13,341 bases of DNA, taken from assembly GCA_958352815.1 (NCBI GenBank), contig CATWQA010000052.1:1-13341 (forward strand), read 5' to 3'. Under the pieces are notes generated by a model, which saw nothing but the letters and a program-made list of their open reading frames with translations, was not told the origin of the DNA and did no database searches. The stretch's first letter is position 1, and each line of letters begins with the position of its first letter. This document shows positions 1 through 7,700 of the stretch, in pieces. The stretch is from an uncultured Eubacteriales bacterium. Its GTDB lineage: Bacteria > Bacillota > Clostridia > Monoglobales > Monoglobaceae. Both the position numbers and the translations under genes were made by a program.

Positions 1-289
1 AGCAAATCCGAGCAAATTTTCTTCGAAAATTCACTCGCTTAATTGCTTCGTCGCAGTCGAGAGCATGATACACTACGTGCTCCTGCAGCAGCAAATCCGA
101 GCAAATTTTCTTCGAAAATTCACTCGCTTAATTGCTTCGTCGCAGTCGAGAGCATGATACACTACGTGCTCCTGCAGCAGCAAATCCGAGCAAATTTTCT
201 TCGAAAATTCACTCGCTTAATTGCTTCGTCGCAGTCGAGAGCATGATACACTACGTGCTCCTGCAGCGGCAAATTCGGGCAAATTTTTT
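1..289. repeat. 89-bp tandem repeat, 3 exact copies plus degenerate fourth start
   Basis: Units run 1-89, 90-178 and 179-267 and are identical base for base. A fourth begins at 268 but diverges after about 20 bases. Each unit carries two inverted repeats. In unit 1 these are AATTTTC (15-21) with GAAAATT (25-31), extended by CGAG (9-12) with CTCG (34-37), and GAGCATG (61-67) with CGTGCTC (76-82), one wobble, flanked by GCAG (53-56) and CTGC (83-86). There are no spacers, so it is not a CRISPR. The period is not a multiple of three, so a reading frame through it changes frame in each unit. The array starts at base 1, so more copies may lie to the left. Function is unknown. Confidence 0.95.
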
Positions 290-318
290 GTGAGGATTTA
301 AGGCGGGGGAAGAATTAC

Positions 319-359
319 CGCAAAGTGCGTAATACAGAGCTTTGCGTATATTTACGCAA
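319..359 (+). promoter_or_regulatory. Competing inverted repeats in the fusA leader
   Basis: Three perfect 7-bp pairings exclude one another. CGCAAAG (319-325) can pair with CTTTGCG (340-346), TGCGTAA (326-332) with TTACGCA (352-358), and TTGCGTA (342-348) with TACGCAA (353-359, four-base loop). As RNA this is an attenuator-like switch; as DNA the last pair is operator-like. No T-tract follows, so it is not an intrinsic terminator by itself. A weak promoter candidate, TTTACG (351-356), 16 bp, TATAGA (373-378), overlaps the last arm. The repeats are visible; a regulatory role is inference. Confidence 0.4.
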
Positions 360-446
360 GGAACATTAAAACTATAGATTGTTTTAGAAATTTAACGTGG
401 AAATCGGTATGGTAATATCGGGTGTCTGCGTTGGAAGGAGAATATT

Positions 447-2531
447 ATGGGTAGAGCGTTTTCATTGGAGAAAACCAGAAATATAGGTATCATGGCTCAC
501 ATTGATGCCGGTAAGACTACTACCACAGAGCGTATTCTGTTCTATACAGGCCGTGTTCACAAGATCGGTGAGGTGCACGAGGGCGCCGCAACAATGGACT
601 GGATGGAACAGGAGCAAGAGCGTGGTATTACTATTACTTCTGCCGCTACTACCGCACAGTGGAAGAACCACAGAATTAACATAATCGACACACCCGGACA
701 CGTTGACTTCACGGTTGAGGTTGAGCGTTCGCTCCGTGTGCTTGACGGAAGTGTTACGGTTCTCTGTGCAAAGGGCGGCGTTGAGCCCCAGTCTGAAACC
801 GTTTGGAGACAGGCTGACAAGTACCAGGTTCCGAGAATGGTATATGTAAACAAGATGGACATTATGGGCGCCGATTTCTACAACGTTGTGTCTATGATGA
901 AAGAGCGTCTGAAGTGTAACGCTGTTCCTATTCAGCTGCCTATCGGCGCTGAGGACGAGTTCAAGGGTCTTATCGACCTTATTCAGATGAAGGCGTACGT
1001 ATACTACGATGATCTGGGAAAAGACGAGAGAATTGAAGACATCCCGGCAGACATGGCTGACAAGGCTGCTGAGTACAGAGAGGCTATGCTTGAGGCCGTT
1101 GCCGAGACAGATGAAGAGCTTATGGATAAGTACCTGGAAGAGGGCGACCTGACCGAGGCTGAAATCAAGAAGGCTATCCGTAAGGCGACTATCGCAAACG
1201 AGATGGTTCCCGTTCTCTGCGGTTCTTCATACAGAAACAAGGGCGTTCAGAACATGCTGGACGCAGTAATCGACTTTATGCCGTCTCCTCTGGACGTGCC
1301 GCCTATTGCCGGCGTCATCCCCAGAACAGAGGAGGAAACAGTGAGACATTCATCGGATGATGAGCCCTTCGCTGCTTTGGCGTTTAAGATTGCTACAGAC
1401 CCCTTTGTTGGTAAGCTGTGCTTCTTCAGAGTTTATTCGGGAACTCTAAAGAGCGGTTCACACGTTTACAATTCCGTTAAGGACAACAAGGAGAGAATAG
1501 GTCGTATCCTGCAGATGCACGCTAACCACAGAGAGGATATAGACATGGTTTATGCCGGAGATATTGCTGCGGCGGTTGGTCTTAAGAACACAACCACAGG
1601 CGATACCCTCTGCGACGAGGCAAACCCGGTTATTCTGGAGTCTATGGAATTCCCCGAGCCGGTTATCCGTGTTGCTATCGAGCCGAAGACAAAAGCAGGT
1701 CAGGAAAAGATGGGTATTGCTCTTGCCAAGCTGGCAGAGGAGGATCCCACATTCAGAACCTACACAGACGATGAGACAGGTCAGACAATTATCGCAGGTA
1801 TGGGTGAGCTTCACCTTGAGATTATTGTTGACAGACTTCTCAGAGAGTTTAAGGTTGAGGCTAACGTTGGTAATCCTCAGGTATCATACCGTGAGACTAT
1901 CAGAACAGCCGTTCACGTTGACCATAAGTATGCCCGTCAGTCAGGCGGTAAAGGTCAGTACGGTCACGTTGTTATGGACATGGAGCCTCTGGAGCCCGGA
2001 ACAGGCTACATCTTTGAGAACAAGATTGTGGGCGGAGCTATCCCCAAGGAGTACATTCCCGCAGTTGACGCAGGTATTCAGGGTGCAATGCAGACAGGTG
2101 TTCTCGCAGGATATCCGGTTGTTGACGTAAAGTGCACTCTGGTTGACGGTTCTTACCACGAGGTCGACTCTTCGGAAATGGCGTTTAAGATTGCCGGTTC
2201 AATGGCGTTCAAGGACGGCTGCAAGAAGGGTAATCCGGTTATTATGGAGCCTATTATGAGAGTTGTCGTAAACGTTCCCGAGGAGTACATGGGCGACGTT
2301 ATGGGCGATATTAACTCACGCCGCGGTCAGATTCAGGGTATGGAAGCAAGAACGGGCGCTCAGGAAATCACGGCAAACGTTCCGCTTTCAGAGATGTTCG
2401 GTTACGCAACAGAGCTGCGTTCAAGAACTCAGGGACGCGGTCAGTACTCAATGGAGCCCAGCCACTTTGAGGAGCTGCCCAAGAGTATTGCTGAGAAGAT
2501 TATTAAGGAAAGATCAAAGACTGAGGACTAA
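447..2531 (+). CDS. fusA: Translation elongation factor G (EF-G)
   Basis: EF-G is the cytoplasmic GTPase that drives translocation of tRNAs and mRNA on the ribosome and, with the recycling factor, splits ribosomes after termination. The 694-residue product has the usual family length. The GTPase motifs are present: P-loop AHIDAGKTT at 17-25, RGITI in switch I, DTPGH at 81-85, and NKMD at 135-138. The remaining length covers domains II-V. The ATG is chosen because GGAAGGAG (433-440) lies 6 bases upstream and the N-terminus matches the family start (MGRAFSLEKTRNIGI). The sequence is of the main EF-G type, not a tetracycline-resistance protein. tuf follows after 164 bp, as in many str operons, but rpsL and rpsG are not in the 446 bp upstream, which hold a tandem repeat. 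Confidence 0.98.
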   Translation: MGRAFSLEKTRNIGIMAHIDAGKTTTTERILFYTGRVHKIGEVHEGAATMDWMEQEQERGITITSAATTAQWKNHRINIIDTPGHVDFTVEVERSLRVLDGSVTVLCAKGGVEPQSETVWRQADKYQVPRMVYVNKMDIMGADFYNVVSMMKERLKCNAVPIQLPIGAEDEFKGLIDLIQMKAYVYYDDLGKDERIEDIPADMADKAAEYREAMLEAVAETDEELMDKYLEEGDLTEAEIKKAIRKATIANEMVPVLCGSSYRNKGVQNMLDAVIDFMPSPLDVPPIAGVIPRTEEETVRHSSDDEPFAALAFKIATDPFVGKLCFFRVYSGTLKSGSHVYNSVKDNKERIGRILQMHANHREDIDMVYAGDIAAAVGLKNTTTGDTLCDEANPVILESMEFPEPVIRVAIEPKTKAGQEKMGIALAKLAEEDPTFRTYTDDETGQTIIAGMGELHLEIIVDRLLREFKVEANVGNPQVSYRETIRTAVHVDHKYARQSGGKGQYGHVVMDMEPLEPGTGYIFENKIVGGAIPKEYIPAVDAGIQGAMQTGVLAGYPVVDVKCTLVDGSYHEVDSSEMAFKIAGSMAFKDGCKKGNPVIMEPIMRVVVNVPEEYMGDVMGDINSRRGQIQGMEARTGAQEITANVPLSEMFGYATELRSRTQGRGQYSMEPSHFEELPKSIAEKIIKERSKTED

Positions 2532-2590
2532 AATGGCCTGCGATTAAAATTACTTTTGGTGATTATTTTAAAAATTTTTACAAAAAAGTC

Positions 2591-2619
2591 TTGAATTTTT
2601 TAAAATTTAATAGTAGAAT
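2591..2619 (+). promoter_or_regulatory. Predicted sigma-A promoter for tuf
   Basis: TTGAAT (2591-2596) and TAGAAT (2614-2619) are separated by exactly 17 bp in the AT-rich fusA-tuf gap. Transcription would start near 2626 and give a leader of about 70 bases before tuf. This would let tuf be expressed more highly than fusA. No terminator hairpin is visible between the genes, so read-through from fusA is also likely. Confidence 0.6.
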
Positions 2620-2695
2620 AGAAAGTGATTTTAAAATCGAAGTTATTTTAATAGTTCAAAAATTAAATAAATAAAAATAAGGAGGTCATTGTAAA

Positions 2696-3898
2696 ATGGC
2701 AAAGGAAAAATTCGAAAGAAATAAACCCCATGTTAACATTGGTACAATCGGCCACGTTGACCATGGTAAGACAACTCTTACAGCTGCCATCACAAAGGTT
2801 TTGGCTATGGACGGTAAGGCTAAGTATGAAGCTTACGACATGATCGATAAGGCTCCCGAGGAGAGAGAAAGAGGTATCACAATTTCTACAGCTCACGTTG
2901 AGTATGAGACAGAGAACCGTCACTATGCTCACGTTGACTGCCCCGGACACGCTGACTACGTTAAGAACATGATCACAGGTGCTGCTCAGATGGACGGCGC
3001 TATCCTGGTTGTATCTGCTGCTGACGGTCCCATGCCCCAGACAAGAGAGCACATTCTTCTGTCTCGTCAGGTTGGCGTTCCTTATATCATCGTATTCATG
3101 AATAAGGTTGACCAGGTTGATGACGAAGAGCTTCTCGAGCTGGTTGAGATGGAGATCAGAGAGCTGCTCACAGAGTATGAATTCCCGGGAGACGACATTC
3201 CGATCATCAAGGGTTCAGCTCTGCAGGTTATCGAGTCTTCTTCACAGGATCCCAACGCTCCTGAGTACGCTTGCATTCACGAGCTCATGGACGCTGTTGA
3301 CAGCTACATCCCCACACCTGAGAGAAAGAGCGATCTGCCTTTCCTGATGCCTATCGAGGATATCTTCTCAATCACAGGCCGTGGTACAGTTGCTACAGGC
3401 CGTGTTGAGAGAGGTCAGCTCAACAACGGTGATGAAGTTGAAATCGTTGGTCTTTCAGATGAGACACGTAAGGTTGTTGTTACAGGTATCGAGATGTTCA
3501 GAAAGCTTCTTGACTACGCTGAAGCAGGCGACAACATCGGTGCTCTGCTCCGTGGTGTTGCACGTGACGAAATCGAAAGAGGACAGGTTCTGGCAAAGCC
3601 CGGTACAATCACACCCCACACACAGTTCAAGGGTGAGGTTTACGTACTAACAAAGGACGAGGGTGGTCGTCACACACCGTTCTTCACAAACTACAGACCC
3701 CAGTTCTATTTCAGAACAACTGACGTTACAGGTGTTGTTAACCTTCCCGAGGGAACAGAGATGTGTATGCCCGGTGATAACATCACAATGACAGTTGAAC
3801 TGACAACAACAATCGCTATTGAGGAAGGACTGCGTTTCGCTATCCGTGAGGGCGGCAGAACAGTTGGTTCAGGCGTTGTTACAGAGATTATTAAATAA
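2696..3898 (+). CDS. tuf: Translation elongation factor Tu (EF-Tu)
   Basis: EF-Tu is the abundant GTPase that delivers aminoacyl-tRNA to the ribosomal A site. The 400-residue product is full length for the family. Motifs seen are GHVDHGKTT (19-27), RGITI in switch I, DCPGH (81-85), and NKVD (136-139), followed by the two beta-barrel domains, and the protein ends in VGSGVVTEIIK as EF-Tu does. The start is fixed by AAGGAGGT (2679-2686), 9 bases before the ATG. The gene has its own predicted promoter in the gap after fusA and a strong terminator 19 bases after the stop. Codon choice is strongly biased, as expected of a highly expressed gene. Nothing is truncated. Whether a second tuf copy exists elsewhere cannot be told from this window. 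Confidence 0.98.
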   Translation: MAKEKFERNKPHVNIGTIGHVDHGKTTLTAAITKVLAMDGKAKYEAYDMIDKAPEERERGITISTAHVEYETENRHYAHVDCPGHADYVKNMITGAAQMDGAILVVSAADGPMPQTREHILLSRQVGVPYIIVFMNKVDQVDDEELLELVEMEIRELLTEYEFPGDDIPIIKGSALQVIESSSQDPNAPEYACIHELMDAVDSYIPTPERKSDLPFLMPIEDIFSITGRGTVATGRVERGQLNNGDEVEIVGLSDETRKVVVTGIEMFRKLLDYAEAGDNIGALLRGVARDEIERGQVLAKPGTITPHTQFKGEVYVLTKDEGGRHTPFFTNYRPQFYFRTTDVTGVVNLPEGTEMCMPGDNITMTVELTTTIAIEEGLRFAIREGGRTVGSGVVTEIIK

Positions 3899-3917
3899 TT
3901 AAAATTTTCGAGTTTTG

Positions 3918-3948
3918 CCCCGAAAGCGTATGCTTTCGGGGTTTTTTT
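3918..3948 (+). terminator. Rho-independent terminator after tuf
   Basis: CCCCGAAAGC (3918-3927), loop GTAT, and GCTTTCGGGG (3932-3941) form a perfect 10-bp stem followed by seven T (3942-3948). It lies 19 bases after the tuf stop codon. Confidence 0.97.
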
Positions 3949-3978
3949 GGCATATTATGAAAATATTTGCCTTAAAAA

Positions 3979-4007
3979 TTGACATTTTGCTTAAATCTTG
4001 CTATAAT
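3979..4007 (+). promoter_or_regulatory. Perfect consensus promoter with no gene close downstream
   Basis: TTGACA (3979-3984), a 17-bp spacer, and TATAAT (4002-4007), with TG at 3999-4000 making an extended -10. This is the best promoter in the window. It lies beyond the tuf terminator, and transcription would begin near 4014. No open frame with a ribosome-binding site follows until the lyase ATG at 4724. The transcript would be a leader of about 700 bases packed with hairpins, or a separate noncoding RNA. Confidence 0.75.
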
Positions 4008-4062
4008 GAACTTATTGGTGCTGTGTGATACTTAAGACCTTATTAAAATTAACAGGCTTGGA

Positions 4063-4281
4063 TATATGTAAATCATTACGGTGTAGGGGGCGGATTCCTA
4101 TACGCCCCTCAAGCAAACCAATGTGAGTGTATAAATTAAAGTGTAGAATGTAAAGTGTAGAGTGTAGAGTGTAGAAATGATATGCTCCGCCCGCTGACAA
4201 ACCAATGGTTTTCGCCGGCACAAACGGGATTTACATATACGTGACCTATTAAGTTGTAGGGGGCGGATTCCTATACGCCCC
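4063..4281. repeat. Repeat cluster: duplicated 27-bp palindrome with outer inverted repeat
   Basis: An identical 27-bp sequence beginning TGTAGGGGGCGG occurs at 4082-4108 and 4255-4281, 173 bp apart. Inside each, GGGGCG pairs with CGCCCC around a 10-base loop. The flanks contain a 12-bp inverted pair (TATATGTAAATC at 4063-4074 against 4228-4239) and a direct pair, CAAACCAATG (4115-4124 and 4197-4206). A related GTAGGGGCG occurs on the minus strand at 11725-11733. No gene is seen here. Confidence 0.8.
4141..4175. repeat. Heptad tandem repeat, 5 units
   Basis: Five consecutive 7-bp units of the form RTGTAGA: GTGTAGA, ATGTAAA, then three GTGTAGA, followed by AAT. An array of the same unit and the same copy number lies at 11548-11582. 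In both places a sequence rich in GC follows within about 20 bases. Confidence 0.92.
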
Positions 4282-4376
4282 GCCGAACAATCCAACGATT
4301 AACGCAATATTATGTGGATGTGGAATTTCATTTAATTATATTCCTGTTAATTTTATTCTCACATCGGTGAGCCGAT

Positions 4377-4424
4377 CGCCCGCCCCGTTGCGCTCGCCCG
4401 ACCTCCCCGAGCGCCGGGGCGGGC
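4377..4424 (+). repeat. Long GC-rich hairpin repeat, copy 1
   Basis: GCCCGCCCC (4378-4386) pairs with GGGGCGGGC (4416-4424), and inside it GCGCTCG (4390-4396) pairs with CGAGCGC (4408-4414) around loop CCCGACCTCCC. The same 49-bp block occurs inverted at 11592-11640, with a paired change in the inner stem. A degenerate copy lies at 8759-8798. No T-tract follows, so it is not a normal terminator. Confidence 0.9.
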
Positions 4425-4429
4425 AGGGT

Positions 4430-4573
4430 TCCCGAAAAATCAAAGATTTTTTGGGAAGAGGAGGAACGACGAAGCGGGTGACTGATTTTTGTGTGAACAA
4501 AAATCGGAACAGAGTGAAGTCCATTCCGACGAGGGGCGTAGCCCCAATCGGTTTCCCCGAAGGGGAAAACCGA
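4430..4573. repeat. Series of four hairpins in the region before the lyase gene
   Basis: Going left to right: a 12-bp stem with one wobble (4430-4441 with 4445-4456, loop AAA); GATTTTTG (4484-4491) with CAAAAATC (4498-4505); GGGGC (4533-4537) with GCCCC (4541-4545); and TCGGTTTCCCC (4548-4558) with GGGGAAAACCGA (4562-4573), one bulged A. The last two recur inverted at 8800-8840. Open frames here read through the repeats and lack credible starts. Confidence 0.8.
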
Positions 4574-4615
4574 CACCGCCCGGGTCCGGCGGGCGGAACT
4601 GGGCTAGGCGAACAG

Positions 4616-4633
4616 TTATACTATCAAGTATAA
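4616..4633. promoter_or_regulatory. Perfect 7-bp inverted repeat upstream of the lyase gene
   Basis: TTATACT (4616-4622), spacer ATCA, AGTATAA (4627-4633), about 90 bp before the lyase start. It overlaps a possible -10 (TATAAA, 4629-4634) that has no good -35, so an operator is possible but unproven. Confidence 0.3.
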
Positions 4634-4723
4634 ATAAAATTACATGGGTATAGCATAAAAGTAAGTTTTAAGCATTACACAGCAATAGTAATGTTTTATA
4701 TAAACTAAAGGAGGAATGGAGTT

Positions 4724-7700
4724 ATGTACAACAAAAGATTAAAAAAGTTACTTGCATTGTTTGCGGCGGTGGCTATGCTGGCTTCAGTATTTCCCGCAAC
4801 CGTTTTCAGTGTGACTTCGGATGAGGCTCAGCAGCCGCCCGTGGGAGCTTTAAAGGCTTATCCCGGGGCTGAGGGATACGGCGCATACTCTGTAGGAGGC
4901 AGACAGGGTACGGTTTACCACGTTACTAATTTAAACAGTGACGGTGAGGGCTCCTTGACCTACGGTCTCGAACAGGTCTCGGGCAGCAGAACCATAGTCT
5001 TTGACGTGGGCGGCGTTATAGACCTGACCGATTTGGGCAGGGCTTTGGAAATTTCCGGCGAGAGCGGAGCAAACGTCACTGTTGCCGGTCAGACCGCCCC
5101 TTATCCGGGTATAACCGTCAAGGGCTGCGGCATAGACATCAGCAACACTCATGACGTTATTATCAGAAATATTAAGGTGAGAATAGGCGGCGTAATGCCC
5201 GACGGAGAAAACTATACCCAAGACCCATTGACAATAACCGCGTCAGAGGACGTTATTATCGACCACTGTTCAATGGAGTGGGCGATTGATATGGGCTTCA
5301 GCGTGACAGGCAGGGATATAACCATTTCAAATACGATTTTTGCAAAGTCTCTGCTTGATAACTCGCCTCACGAGAGGGGCGGTCACGCATACGGCGGAAT
5401 GATAGACGAGGGCTCCAAAAGAGTCACCTTTGCCAAAAACTATTTGAGTGATAATACACTGCGTAGTCCCCGCATAACCGATGCGGATTGGGTTGACGCC
5501 TATAACAGCATTTTATATAATTGTAATTACGGCTTTGAGCTTTATAATTATGAGTTCCAAAACAGGAACGTAAGGCTGAATGTTCATAACAACTATGCCC
5601 GCAAGGGCCCGTCCTTGTCAAACTCTACGCCGTACAGAGCACTCCGCGGCCGTGACTATTCAGGCGGCATTATGGCGTATTTCAGCGATAACTACGGTCG
5701 CAGCTCCTCAAACAGCCTGAACGCTCAAGCCACAAAGGGCAGTACATTGCAGTACGTCTTGAATTTCGGAAGTGATAACGGCAAAGCGGGCACGGATTAC
5801 GACTTAAGCAATGTTACCCTTGAGGAGTGGAACAGCAACCCGGCGTCCTATAATAATAACGATAGGACGTCGCCGGCGGCGACCATTACCTATATGGATT
5901 ATCCCTTCCCCGCTCCCCGAGGTGATGTAATTGAGGTCTACACAGGTGGAAACACAAGCTCGGAAAATAACCTTGTGACCTATGCTGTCGGCGACAACGG
6001 CATGGGAGCAACCAGACCTGCAAGAGACCTTTACGACACAATGATTTTAACCGAAATGAAGGGCGGCGCAAAATCAAGCGCAACTCTGACGGCAGATGAG
6101 GTTTCTCCCTTCTTTGAGGAGCTGGAAAAGAGAACGGGCAGGGATTACAGCGAGTTTAAGACAGAGCGCACATGGAAGGTTAAGCAGGGTGCAGGACCTG
6201 TGCTTAAAGGGACCTCAACAGGCTCTGAAAAACCTGTTGACTGGGATAACTATACCGACACCAATGCCAACAACCCTGCTTATGACGCAGCTGCGAAATA
6301 CGGAACCAATACCACAAGCTTTGAGGTTGGCGACTGGTGGGGTGAGTACTGCGGTTCCCCGGGTCAGGAGACGGTGTATACTCTCCGTGACAACGCAAGC
6401 GGCGATGAGATTAAGACAAGCGATGAAAGCTATGACAGTGAGAAGTACACCCTTGTAAGCACGACCACCGAATATCTCCCGACCGAGAGAACGGTTTCGG
6501 ATTTGGTACCGTCAGATTGGGTGTATGAGGACTTCCCCGAGATTGCCGAATTTATGAATCAGTACAGAGAGGCAAACTATCCGGGAATGACCGACAGCGC
6601 AGATTCAAGATATAACCCGTCATATAAAATCACATGGGACACCATGAAGGACGGTATTCCCGACTGGTATAAGGAATACAGAGGTCTTGATAAGGATAAG
6701 TATTTAGGCGACACAGCCAATCCCGAGACGGGCTACACATATCTTGAGGAGTATATTCAGTTTATGGCAGGGGATAAGCCTCTTGCAGCAGAAAATACAG
6801 GGGCTTCCATAGAGAACTTTAAGGTGAACAATATAGGCTTCGGAACAGCGCAGATTTTCTGGAATACAGACTACAGAGCCTCCTGTGTTGTGGAATACGG
6901 CACAGCCCCGGGAGAATATTCTGACAGCGCAGAGGTCTCCTATGGCAGCGATACGGATTATATGCACACATATCACGCCTGCACCATAATCGGGCTTAAG
7001 CCGGACACACAATATTATTATCGGATTACCGCCACCGATGAGAACGGCAATATAAGCGTGGCAGAGTATGATGTTGATGACGGACAGAAAAAATATATGA
7101 CCTTTAAGACCGAGGCGGCGCAAAACGGCGAGGATACCCTGCCTCCCGATAAGGTGCAAAATTTGGAATTTGCCTATAGGTACGATAACACTGTCGTTCT
7201 TAAATGGAGCGGAAATCCGAATACGGACGCGGAGTATGAGATTTACTATGACACCCAGGCTCATGAGGACTTAAATCTGTACAGCTATAAGATAAGCGGC
7301 ATACCCGCTAACGTTAATGAGTACGCAATTGAAAACTTAGAAAACAACAGGGAATACAGCTTTGTTGTGGCAGCGGTAAACGCCAACGGAAAGACTGCTT
7401 CCGATGTGCTGACGGGAAGCACCACAAATATGATAAGGGAATATGACTTCTCGGCAATGTCCGATGAGGAAATCTCAGAGTTTATGAGTGACGCTTATTA
7501 CTACAATCTTCAGGGAAGTATTTACGCGGGAGAAGATCCGGACACAGGCAAAAAAGCCCTGAACCTTGTGGATGAGACAAGTACTCATGGTATGTATTTG
7601 GATTTAAAGCTGCCAAAGCTATATTATGACCCGATTGTTCTTGAGGTTAAGGCAAAGATTATGTATCAGAAGCAGAGTGACGTTCTTAACGGACAAATCG

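Noticed and set aside
43..246. 67-residue open frame through the 89-bp tandem repeat
   Set aside because: The period is not divisible by three, so the frame reads each unit in a different phase. It has no ribosome-binding site, and its sequence is fully explained by the repeat.
1..289. CRISPR array
   Set aside because: The 89-bp units touch each other with no variable spacers, and no cas gene is present.
4086..4108. Terminator for the orphan promoter
   Set aside because: The GGGGCG/CGCCCC hairpin has only a 6-bp stem with a 10-base loop, and no T-tract follows.
4367..4633. 88-residue open frame on the plus strand, with overlapping minus-strand frames at 4328-4576
   Set aside because: All run through palindromic repeat modules that recur elsewhere in other frames, and none has a credible ribosome-binding site.
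4675..4702. Promoter TTACAC, 16 bp, TATATA directly before the lyase gene
   Set aside because: Transcription would begin at about 4709, on top of the ribosome-binding site at 4707-4714, leaving no usable leader.
6704..7264. 186-residue minus-strand open frame inside the lyase gene
   Set aside because: It is a shadow of the sense codons of a clearly real protein, with no start signal of its own.
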